This document shows positions 9,127-17,166 of a DNA stretch of 64,000 nt, piece after piece. The stretch comes from Flagellimonas flava (GTDB lineage Bacteria > Bacteroidota > Bacteroidia > Flavobacteriales > Flavobacteriaceae): the NCBI RefSeq assembly GCF_900129665.1, contig NZ_FQWL01000001.1:744001-808000 (forward strand). The letters are read 5' to 3'. The notes under the pieces are model-generated. The model was not told the origin of the DNA and did no database searches. It was given only the letters and a program-made list of their open reading frames with translations. Within the stretch, counting starts at the first letter, position 1, and each line of letters opens with the position of its first letter. Both the position numbers and the translations under genes were made by a program.

Positions 9127-11304
9127 ATGAAGCTTTCCGTGGCCCTATTTTTTTTACTGCTATGTCAGGTGGTCTTGTCCCAAATTCAGGACAAGATTGA
9201 TTTTATATCTGCAAAGGTTACGGTTCAGCCAAACCCCCTTTCTAAATCCATAAAAGGAACAGTAACTTATGATTTTGTGGCGCTTAGGGATACCGAATCT
9301 GTTTTTTTGGATGCGATAGACATGGAGTTCTCCAATGTGATCTTGGACTCCAAAAAGGTTAAATACTCCAATGATGGCAAAAGAATCACTATAAAAAAAA
9401 GACTGAAGAAAGGAAGGGCGTACACCCTTCTTTTGGACTATACCTCTCAGCCGCGGCAAACAGTCTATTATTCTAGATGGCAATTTCCTGATTCGCTGAT
9501 GCAAAAGAGAGAAGGAACGGGGTCGAAGGCAATCTACTCCAAACTGCAGCAGTACATGGATTCCAGAATGCTATATCTACTGAATAAGGGAGAAGGGCAG
9601 ATTTGGACCCAAGGCCAGGGAAAATATACCAGTCACTGGCTTCCCAGTTTTGATGATATGACAGAAAAAGTTGAGTTTGATCTTTCCATCATCTTCAATT
9701 CTGGATATGAGGTTTTTGCCAATGGGATTTTAAAAGATAAAATTACCAAGGGCGGACAGACGACATGGCATTTTGATATGAAGAATCCAATGAGCAGCTA
9801 TTTGGTGGCCTTCGTTGTTGGAAATTTTAAACAGAAGACCGTAAAGTCGTCTTCCGGAGTTGAAATAGGATTATATTTTGAGCCAAAGGACAGTTTGAAG
9901 GTTGAGCCTACCTACCGATATACCAAACAGGTTTTTGATTTTTTGGAAAAAGAGATTGGAGTACCCTATCCGTGGCAAAATTACAAACAGATACCGGTTC
10001 AGGATTTCCTATATGCGGGAATGGAAAATACAGGAGCAACTGTGTTCTCCAATACCTTTGTGGTAGATTCCGTTGGGTTTGTGGACAAAAACTACGTCAA
10101 CGTGAATGCCCACGAAATGGCACATCAATGGTTTGGCAATTTGGTAACGGAGCAGAGCGGTGAACACCATTGGCTTCATGAAGGTTTTGCCACATTCTAT
10201 GCATATCTAGCAGAAAAAGAGATTTTTGGATCGGATTACTTTTACTGGAGATTATGGGAGACCGCCAATGCCCTGTCCAATTTTTCCGGGGAAGGGAACG
10301 GTGAGGCCCTGACTAATGCCAGTGCCGGCAGTCTGACCTTTTACGAGAAAGGGGCCTGGGCTTTGTTGATGCTCAAACAAAGAGTGGGGGGTGAAGCATT
10401 TAAGGAAGGAATCAAAAATTACTTGACAAAGTTTGCCTATAAAAATGTGACCATAGCCGATTTTATGTGGGAAATGGAAAAGGCATCAGGGATGAAACTC
10501 AAGGACTTTGAAGAGCAGTGGTTGCAGGAGTCCGAGTTCCCCATGGAGATAGCCAAGAACTATCTAATGGAAAACAATGCATCCATAAAGCGGTTTTATG
10601 GAATGAAAAACCAGATAGAAAACCGGCCTGGGGCAGCTGAAGAAATTTTGAAAGCTGAATGGGAAGGTTTTAAATCCATAGCACTTAAGAAGCAATTGCT
10701 TTTGGAGTATGCCGGCGGATTATCGCCAAGCTTTTTACAAAAACTTTTGAAAGAAGAGGGCTTGAAAGTTAGACAGGCCATTGTTTTAGGCACTGAAAGT
10801 ATCCCGTTGGAAATTAAAACCGACTTTGAAACCTTGTTAAAAGACCAAAGTTATACAACCATTGAATCTGCTTTATTCCGACTCTGGACCGATTTTCCCG
10901 ATCAGCGAAAGCATTATTTGGATGTTACGAAAGATATAACCGGACTTCCGAACAAAAATGTGCATATGCTATGGTTGGCCTTGGCCTTGGTCACACCTGA
11001 TTATGAAAACAATATGAAATCCAAATATTTTGAAGAGCTGAACGGGTATACGGGAATAGAACACCATTTTGAGGTCAGATTGTTGGCATTTCAGTATCTC
11101 AGAAGTATTGGGGCTTTCAACGACCAAACCCTAAAAAACCTGATAGCTGCCTGTAATCACCATGTATGGCACTTTAAAAAATCATCCCGAAAAATGCTAA
11201 AGGATTTTATGAAGGCAAAAGAGAACCTGGCTCGTGTGGAGGCTATCTATCCCACCTTAAACTTGGAGCAACAGCAATATTTGGACAAAACATTGGGAAG
11301 ATGA
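9127..11304 (+). CDS. Exported M1 family aminopeptidase
   Basis: 725 aa from the ATG at 9127, chosen because MKLSVALFFLLLCQVVLSQ is a signal peptide; an upstream ATG would bury it. M1 zinc aminopeptidases trim N-terminal residues from peptides. The zinc site is intact: HEMAH (H329, E330, H333) and the third ligand in WLHEG (E352). The exopeptidase motif appears as AGMEN (297-301). Beta-rich N-domain ~20-220, catalytic domain ~220-470, helical C-domain to the end. The stop overlaps the next start by 4 bases (ATGA), so it is coupled to the patatin gene. Periplasmic location is inferred. Confidence 0.93.
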   Translation: MKLSVALFFLLLCQVVLSQIQDKIDFISAKVTVQPNPLSKSIKGTVTYDFVALRDTESVFLDAIDMEFSNVILDSKKVKYSNDGKRITIKKRLKKGRAYTLLLDYTSQPRQTVYYSRWQFPDSLMQKREGTGSKAIYSKLQQYMDSRMLYLLNKGEGQIWTQGQGKYTSHWLPSFDDMTEKVEFDLSIIFNSGYEVFANGILKDKITKGGQTTWHFDMKNPMSSYLVAFVVGNFKQKTVKSSSGVEIGLYFEPKDSLKVEPTYRYTKQVFDFLEKEIGVPYPWQNYKQIPVQDFLYAGMENTGATVFSNTFVVDSVGFVDKNYVNVNAHEMAHQWFGNLVTEQSGEHHWLHEGFATFYAYLAEKEIFGSDYFYWRLWETANALSNFSGEGNGEALTNASAGSLTFYEKGAWALLMLKQRVGGEAFKEGIKNYLTKFAYKNVTIADFMWEMEKASGMKLKDFEEQWLQESEFPMEIAKNYLMENNASIKRFYGMKNQIENRPGAAEEILKAEWEGFKSIALKKQLLLEYAGGLSPSFLQKLLKEEGLKVRQAIVLGTESIPLEIKTDFETLLKDQSYTTIESALFRLWTDFPDQRKHYLDVTKDITGLPNKNVHMLWLALALVTPDYENNMKSKYFEELNGYTGIEHHFEVRLLAFQYLRSIGAFNDQTLKNLIAACNHHVWHFKKSSRKMLKDFMKAKENLARVEAIYPTLNLEQQQYLDKTLGR

Positions 11305-12215
11305 GAGCATTGGTTATTTCCGGCGGAGGCAGCAAAGGGGCATTTGCAGGTGGTGTCGCGCAATTCCTGATTCAAGAAGCGCAACATGAGTATGATTTGT
11401 TCGTGGGAACCTCTACGGGAAGTTTGCTTATTTCCCATTTGGCGCTTAACAAGCTGGATAAGATCAAGGAAATCTATTCCTCCGTGAACCAAAAGAGTAT
11501 TTTCAACAACTGCCCCTTTACAATTAAGAAGAAGCACGGCATTGAGGTCATTGCAATTAATCATTGGAATGTGGTGAAAAACTTTATTCGCGGTAAAAAA
11601 ACTTTTGGGGAGAGCGAAAACTTAAAACATCTCATTCGACAATCCATTACCATTGAGGAATTTGAAGCACTCAGAAAAGGTACCAAGGATGTGGTTGTTA
11701 CAGTTTCCAATCTTTCCTTGAACCAGGTAGAGTATAAATCCATAAACGATTGCACCTATGATGAATTTTGCGACTGGATTTGGATTTCATCGAACTACAC
11801 TCCCTTTATGAGCTTGGCCAGACGCAATGGCTGCGAATATGCCGATGGAGGTCTGGGTACCTTGGTTCCTATAGAGGAAGCCCTAAAACGGGGAGCCACT
11901 GAAGTTGACGTAGTGGTCTTGCACACGGAAGTGAATTACTTGAATCGGATGCCCGTTCGAAACCCATTTGAATTGATTACTACCATTTTCAGCTATATGT
12001 TGGATCGGATAGAAAACCAAAATATTCGTATTGGTAAATTGGTGGCCAATCAAAAGGATGCCATCATCAACTTTTACTATACACCAACTGTATTAACTAC
12101 CAATTCACTGGTGTTCAACAAAGAACGCATGACACTTTGGTGGAAAAGAGGATACCTATATGCGAAAAACAAGAACGAGGAAACCAGTCCTATAGACCCC
12201 GATCATCAGGAGTAG
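11301..12215 (+). CDS. Patatin-like phospholipase
   Basis: 304 aa. Patatin-fold serine hydrolases cleave acyl esters of phospholipids using a Ser-Asp dyad. All motifs are present: oxyanion loop GGGSKG (8-13), nucleophile elbow GTSTG with Ser38, and DGG with Asp182. There is no signal peptide, so it is likely cytoplasmic. It is translationally coupled to the upstream M1 peptidase and convergent with the next gene, with no room for a terminator. The substrate cannot be inferred. Confidence 0.92.
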   Translation: MRALVISGGGSKGAFAGGVAQFLIQEAQHEYDLFVGTSTGSLLISHLALNKLDKIKEIYSSVNQKSIFNNCPFTIKKKHGIEVIAINHWNVVKNFIRGKKTFGESENLKHLIRQSITIEEFEALRKGTKDVVVTVSNLSLNQVEYKSINDCTYDEFCDWIWISSNYTPFMSLARRNGCEYADGGLGTLVPIEEALKRGATEVDVVVLHTEVNYLNRMPVRNPFELITTIFSYMLDRIENQNIRIGKLVANQKDAIINFYYTPTVLTTNSLVFNKERMTLWWKRGYLYAKNKNEETSPIDPDHQE

Positions 12216-12218
12216 GGA

Positions 12219-12737
12219 TTACCAAAGTTCCCCAACTTCCTTTTTCACAAAAGAAAGGGCCGTGGCGGAAGGGGATTGTTTGTCGATGGTCTTGTTCAAG
12301 ATATCCTCCCTAAGCTTGTCAGGAGAGTCTGTCTCGCTCATCCCGGCGGAACGTATCAGTTGAATGGTTGCGTTTTTAGCTGTTTTGATAATATTCCAGC
12401 ACTCATCGCTCATATAGATTTGCTGGGAAAGGTTATGCTCAAATTCCGTTTCTATTTGTTTAATGAGCAAGTTTTCATAATCGCTTTTGCTCTTTCCTTT
12501 CGGAGCTACACGTACAACAAGACTATTAATGGCGATTCGTTCAAGAAACAGAACCATACGCTCGTAGGCCTGTAAGCGGATGGGAAGGGTATCTTTTTGG
12601 GAGTCTTTGTGCAATAAAAAACGCCTGCGGCCATCTTCGTTTCGGGTGTGTAGTCTAAAAAAGTAAAAAGCCACCGCACCGGTTACTACAGCTGGCAATA
12701 GAAAAGCGAAAAGTTGAAAGATATCATCTCCGGTCAT
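12219..12737 (-). CDS. Small membrane-anchored protein, conserved in Flavobacteria (DUF7935-like)
   Basis: 172 aa from the ATG at 12737 (MTGDDIFQLFAFLLPAVV); the longer frame would start at TTG and adds 17 unconvincing residues. One N-terminal membrane helix (about 6-28) is followed by a charged helical domain with RLQAYERMVLFLERI. I recognise it as an uncharacterised Bacteroidota family with no assigned function. Topology suggests a cytoplasmic helical domain anchored in the inner membrane. It follows the OmpA-like gene on the same strand after ~90 bases. Confidence 0.7.
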   Translation of the reverse strand: MTGDDIFQLFAFLLPAVVTGAVAFYFFRLHTRNEDGRRRFLLHKDSQKDTLPIRLQAYERMVLFLERIAINSLVVRVAPKGKSKSDYENLLIKQIETEFEHNLSQQIYMSDECWNIIKTAKNATIQLIRSAGMSETDSPDKLREDILNKTIDKQSPSATALSFVKKEVGELW

Positions 12738-12825
12738 GGATAGTTTGGTTTTTGATTTTATAAAACCATAAACGTCTATAAAAGCCAAAAAGTATTGGGT
12801 TTCCCTAAGGAGTTCAAAAAGTATA

Positions 12826-13599
12826 TCAGTTTGTTGCCTTCAAATCACTCTTGGCCTTGTCATAAAACCCTTTGTAGTCGGGTTGCAGACTTATAGAAAT
12901 CCCCTCCTTAAAGTTTCCATCCTTAACTGATGTCCCAATTCTATCATTGGGGACCTGCAAGTTGTTTACCAACTCCTTGGTGACTACATTGGCTTGATCG
13001 TAAGTAACTCCAAACTCCCCGGTGATGTTCAGCCCTTCCACCTGGGCCGTTCGATTCGGACTGGCCAAAAGCACTTTCGCTACCTGGGATAACCAAAGCT
13101 TTCCTTCATCGGTCAATTCAAGACCGGTATCGGAACCGAACAACTTGTTTAGACTACTGGAGAGCACCACAGCACCATCGGCTACGTTGGCATTCGAATT
13201 TTCGCCCATAGTTTGTTTTATGCGTGTGAGCACTACAATCGAGGTAGAATCACTGGAAGCAATTTGGTCAGAAATACCACTAAGCTGTTTTTCTTTCCGT
13301 TCTAACGCTGCCAAAGTCTTGGTTACGTTTTCACTGTTCTTTTTGGAAAGTTCTGAGAAATTGCTCAGATTCTTGAGCAAAGTTGCATTGGCATCCCTTA
13401 GGCTTACATTTTCAGTCTCCAAAGCTTCGGCTTTGGCATTGGAAGAAGAAATTTCCCTTTTGGCCTTGGCCAGCTCCTGTTCGGTTTCACTAATCTGGGT
13501 TTTTAACTCGTCAATCTGTGCAAACAGTTCGCTTTTCTTTTGGGCAAATCCTGAAATGGTTATTAGAAGGCATGAACAAAGAAGTAGTCTTTTTTTCAT
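12826..13599 (-). CDS. Exported coiled-coil protein with degenerate OmpA-like C-terminal domain
   Basis: 257 aa. Signal peptide MKKRLLLCSCLLITISGFAQ, coiled coil at ~20-110, then a domain resembling the OmpA peptidoglycan-binding fold (LTDEGKLWLSQVAKVLL, AQVEGLNITGEFG, DQANVVTKELVNNLQVPNDRIG). It is organised like the OmpA lipoprotein at 21885 but lacks the NxDLSxxRA helix start and the RRTRI arginine, the usual diaminopimelate-binding elements, and has no lipobox. I infer a periplasmic protein derived from an OmpA-family ancestor that may no longer bind peptidoglycan. It lies 32 bases downstream of the FMN glutamate-synthase-like gene. Confidence 0.75.
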   Translation of the reverse strand: MKKRLLLCSCLLITISGFAQKKSELFAQIDELKTQISETEQELAKAKREISSSNAKAEALETENVSLRDANATLLKNLSNFSELSKKNSENVTKTLAALERKEKQLSGISDQIASSDSTSIVVLTRIKQTMGENSNANVADGAVVLSSSLNKLFGSDTGLELTDEGKLWLSQVAKVLLASPNRTAQVEGLNITGEFGVTYDQANVVTKELVNNLQVPNDRIGTSVKDGNFKEGISISLQPDYKGFYDKAKSDLKATN

Positions 13600-13631
13600 A
13601 AGTAAGCTATTAGGTTATCTCAGCTGTAAAA

Positions 13632-15206
13632 TTAGGATGTTTTTTCGGAAACTTTCCTACCGCCCAAATAAATACAATCATGCAAGGCTTGCATACTATC
13701 AAATGGAACTGTGGTCTTTTGGTATCCATAAACCGATTCAAGGTCGCTGCTTAAGTAGTCGTCATCCACGTTGACTTGGATGTCGTTCATGGTAAACTGA
13801 CTTGGATGTTCGTAACCGGCAGCATGGGTGATTTCCAAAAACTCCTTCCTGAATGTTTTAAAATATTGGGCCAGTCGATCGGATTTCAAAGGCACATTGA
13901 TGCCATTTTGAAGCCATTTGCTTTGTGTGGCTACCCCTGCGGGACATCTATTGGTATGACAAACTTGGGCTTGAATACAGCCAATGCTCATCATGGCTTC
14001 GCGTGCTACATTAATGCAATCCACTCCCATGGCAAAAGCCATTGCCGCCTTGGCGGGAAACCCGAGTTTTCCACTCCCTATAAATACAATTCGTTCCGTG
14101 AGCTTTCGGTCCTTGAAGATTTTATACACAGATGAAAACCCATAAACCCAGGGTAGGGAAACATGATCGGCAAAGCTGGGTGGAGCGGCCCCTGTTCCAC
14201 CTTCACCACCATCCACTGTAATGAAATCGGGACCTTTTCCCGATTTTTGCATTAGATCTGCCAATTCCTCCCATTGGTCAAGTTTTCCAATAGCACCTTT
14301 GATACCAACTGGAAGTCCGGTTTCATCCGCAATCGATTCTATGAGTTCTACCAGTTCGGGGATAGAATTGAAAGCTTTGTGCGTAGCTGGTGATAATACA
14401 TCCTTGCCAACCTCGACTCCTCTGATTTTGGCTATTTCCGGGCTAATCTTTGCCCCGGGAAGTACACCGCCTTTTCCAGGTTTGGCCCCTTGGGAAAGTT
14501 TGATTTCAATGGCCTTGATGCATGGATTTTCATCCACCAGAATTTTCATCTTTTCCATGGAAAAAGTGCCTTCTCTTGATCGCACCCCGAAATATCCCGT
14601 ACCGAAATGAAAAATTACATCCCCACCTTGTTTATGATAGGGGGAGAGCCCACCTTCTCCCGTATTGTGGTAGGCCTGACTCTTATCCACACCTTTGTTC
14701 ATAGATGCTATCGCCTTGGCGGATAAGGAGCCAAAACTCATGGCGGAAACGTTGATGATTGAAGCCGGACGATACGGTTTTTTTCGCTGGTTGAACCCTC
14801 CAATTACCTTGGCACAGGGTAAAAAATAAGGATCTGTCCGATTAACATGATTTTTGGGTGTTTGGTAACCGATCATGGCATTTTTAACAAAAATGTGCTG
14901 ATGCGAATAAATATCACGATCGGTACCAAATCCCTCGTAGTTGTTTTCCTTTTTTGCAGAGGCGTAAATCCATCCGCGCTCAATACGATTAAAGGGGAGT
15001 TCCTCCCTGTTATTGGCCACAAAGTATTGCCGCATCTCGGGTCCGATGCTCTCCAACCAATATCGTAAATGGCCAATTACTGGAAAATTGTGACTTATGG
15101 TATGGGCTTTTTGGAAGAAGATATCCCTAAGTGCCACAATAAGCAGAAATATCAAAATCCAGACCCACCATGGAACATGCGCCAAAAAATCCATAAGACC
15201 GTCCAT
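13632..15206 (-). CDS. FMN-binding glutamate synthase family protein
   Basis: 524 aa. Resembles the central FMN domain of the glutamate synthase large subunit, in the stand-alone form common in Bacteroidota. An N-terminal membrane helix (about 11-30, VPWWVWILIFLLIVAL) is followed by the barrel with GEGGLSPYHKQGGD, TVDGGEGGTGAAP and the cysteine-rich CIQAQVCHTNRCPAGVATQ segment that in GltB holds the 3Fe-4S cluster. The glutaminase domain is absent, so it is not a full glutamate synthase; the reaction is unknown. It starts 2 bases after the M20 gene, so the two are co-transcribed. Confidence 0.88.
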   Translation of the reverse strand: MDGLMDFLAHVPWWVWILIFLLIVALRDIFFQKAHTISHNFPVIGHLRYWLESIGPEMRQYFVANNREELPFNRIERGWIYASAKKENNYEGFGTDRDIYSHQHIFVKNAMIGYQTPKNHVNRTDPYFLPCAKVIGGFNQRKKPYRPASIINVSAMSFGSLSAKAIASMNKGVDKSQAYHNTGEGGLSPYHKQGGDVIFHFGTGYFGVRSREGTFSMEKMKILVDENPCIKAIEIKLSQGAKPGKGGVLPGAKISPEIAKIRGVEVGKDVLSPATHKAFNSIPELVELIESIADETGLPVGIKGAIGKLDQWEELADLMQKSGKGPDFITVDGGEGGTGAAPPSFADHVSLPWVYGFSSVYKIFKDRKLTERIVFIGSGKLGFPAKAAMAFAMGVDCINVAREAMMSIGCIQAQVCHTNRCPAGVATQSKWLQNGINVPLKSDRLAQYFKTFRKEFLEITHAAGYEHPSQFTMNDIQVNVDDDYLSSDLESVYGYQKTTVPFDSMQALHDCIYLGGRKVSEKTS

Positions 15207-15208
15207 TT

Positions 15209-16480
15209 TTACATGTTCAAATAATCCAAAGCCAATTGGGTCATGGTTTTTACACCCAACAAAAGACCACTATCATCAATCTTGAAATCTGGCGTGTGAT
15301 GCGGATAAGATTCTGTGTTACCGGGTGTCATTCCCCCAAGGAAGAAGTAAAACCCTGGTACTTTTTCTTGGAAATAGCTAAAGTCCTCAGCTCCCGTAAT
15401 AGCCTTATGTATACTTACATTTTCCTTACCAGCAACTTGTTCAAGTGTAGGGGCCATTTGGGCCGTTAGGTTCAAATCATTATAAGTTATTGCGGTTGAG
15501 GTTTGAATGTCAATGGTAGCCTCGCCCCCATATACCTTGGCAATAGCGGGCACCATTTCCTCCATCCTCTTGTTGATGAATTTTTGCATATCGTAATCCA
15601 AAGTTCTGATGGTTCCAATCATTTCAGCACTTTCTGGAATGATGTTGGAACGTACTCCACTGGTTATTTTACCCACGGAAATTACTGCCGCTTCATTAAT
15701 GAGTTCGGTTTCCCTACTAATTATGGTTTGGAGGCCATCAATGATTTTTGCACTGATCAGAATAGGATCAACACCTCCCCAAGGTTGTGAACCATGGGTT
15801 TGCTTCCCCTTTACATTGACCACAAAACGTTGCGCGGACGCCATACTGCCTCCGGGCTTGTACTTTACTTGTCCAACAGGTGTTTGGGAATTGATGTGCA
15901 AGCCAAAAATAGCATCCACATTAGGATTCTGAAGTACACCTTCTTTCACCATAAGTGCAGCACCACCTTCTTCGCCAGGAGGCGGACCTTCTTCTGCAGG
16001 TTGAAATATGAACTTAACTGTTCCCTTTATTTTGTCCTTGTTCTTGGACAGAACTTCTGCAACACCCATCAAAATGGCAGTATGGGTGTCATGTCCACAG
16101 GCGTGCATAACACCAACCTTTTTCCCCAAAAACTCAGAGGTTACGGTCGACTTAAAGGATAGGTCATTACGCTCCGTAACTGGAAGCGCATCTATGTCTG
16201 CTCTAAGGGCAACCACTTTTCCATCTTGGTTACCTTTCAATAAACCAACCACTCCTGTCTTGGCTACTCCGGTTTGCACTTCAATCCCCAGGGATTGTAG
16301 GTGTTTGGCAATTTTCTCTGCAGTTTTAAACTCTCTATTGCTCAATTCAGGATTCTGATGGATATCCCTTCGCCATTCAATTACCTTGTCTTCAACGGCC
16401 AAATAATCTTTTTCCATTGGACCTTGCGCCCAAAGGGTAACGCCCGAAAAAAGAAGGGCCAGTATTAAAAATTTCTGCAT
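15209..16480 (-). CDS. Exported M20 family amidohydrolase
   Basis: 423 aa with signal peptide MQKFLILALLFSGVTLWAQ. M20D-type metal hydrolases cut N-acyl amino acids, hippurate or amino acid conjugates. Metal site: HACGHDTH and EEGPPPGEEGG; a dimerisation lid lies at ~200-310; late ligand His in GGMTPGNTESYPHHTPDF. The length fits the family. Export is unusual compared with cytoplasmic homologues and suggests a scavenging role (inference). It lies 10 bases after the DsrE gene and 2 before the FMN protein. Confidence 0.9.
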   Translation of the reverse strand: MQKFLILALLFSGVTLWAQGPMEKDYLAVEDKVIEWRRDIHQNPELSNREFKTAEKIAKHLQSLGIEVQTGVAKTGVVGLLKGNQDGKVVALRADIDALPVTERNDLSFKSTVTSEFLGKKVGVMHACGHDTHTAILMGVAEVLSKNKDKIKGTVKFIFQPAEEGPPPGEEGGAALMVKEGVLQNPNVDAIFGLHINSQTPVGQVKYKPGGSMASAQRFVVNVKGKQTHGSQPWGGVDPILISAKIIDGLQTIISRETELINEAAVISVGKITSGVRSNIIPESAEMIGTIRTLDYDMQKFINKRMEEMVPAIAKVYGGEATIDIQTSTAITYNDLNLTAQMAPTLEQVAGKENVSIHKAITGAEDFSYFQEKVPGFYFFLGGMTPGNTESYPHHTPDFKIDDSGLLLGVKTMTQLALDYLNM

Positions 16481-16490
16481 AGTCTCTATT

Positions 16491-17030
16491 TTAGAATTTT
16501 ATTAGTTGATAACCTTCACTTTGCAAATGTACCAGGGCCGTCATGGCTGAAAGGGATAATTGCACCCCTGGAATGAACTCTTCCCTTGAAATACCACGAT
16601 AATTGGCTGATTGGCCACAAATAATTATGGGCACATCGAGTTCTAAAAGGGAATTTACCAAAGCCAGATTGGGGTTGTCCGTACCGAATTTTTCCTGATA
16701 GGCCGCATTGGAAATAATATCCTTGGTAGCTCCTCCATGCATCACCAAAGCCACTTTGAGCTGCGAAGCCGGCACACCGCTTTGAGCGTGCATGTTCAAA
16801 AAACGAGCGGCAGTTTCGATAAGCGCATTCCTTTTTTCATGTTCATCCCATGACCCGGTAACATCTATTACCGCCTTATATTCCCTTTCCTTCTCAACTT
16901 TGAAATCCGGATTTTCGATACGATACACTTTTCCAAAATCGGTAACCACGGGTCCAGCTTTGGTAGTTTGTGCACTTAGGGAAAAACAAAAAAGAAAAAA
17001 AAGTGGAAAAGCAATACGGTTGGAATTCAT
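16491..17030 (-). CDS. Exported DsrE/DsrF-like sulfur-relay fold protein
   Basis: 179 aa. Signal peptide MNSNRIAFPLFFLFCFSLSA and a DsrE-like alpha/beta domain with LKVALVMHGGATKDI and a cysteine in VPIIICGQSANYRG, at the position of the persulfide-carrying Cys of the family. Export makes a Tus-type tRNA thiolation role unlikely; function unknown. It heads a tight minus-strand unit DsrE / M20 / FMN protein. Confidence 0.8.
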   Translation of the reverse strand: MNSNRIAFPLFFLFCFSLSAQTTKAGPVVTDFGKVYRIENPDFKVEKEREYKAVIDVTGSWDEHEKRNALIETAARFLNMHAQSGVPASQLKVALVMHGGATKDIISNAAYQEKFGTDNPNLALVNSLLELDVPIIICGQSANYRGISREEFIPGVQLSLSAMTALVHLQSEGYQLIKF

Positions 17031-17166
17031 TCCATTTTCAAATTAGTCTTTAAATATATCAAATTCACAGGAAAGTGGTTTGGTGTTTATAAGTATTCTG
17101 ACAAGGATTTTAGCGTGAAACCTTTATTGGCTATTTTCACCTTTACTTTTTAAATCCCTGAATGGT

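Noticed and set aside
13022..13774. A 250-codon open frame on the plus strand across the OmpA-like gene and the next gene's end
   Set aside because: It lies antisense to two better-supported genes, is rich in Ser/Phe/Leu as expected from a complement frame, and has no family resemblance.
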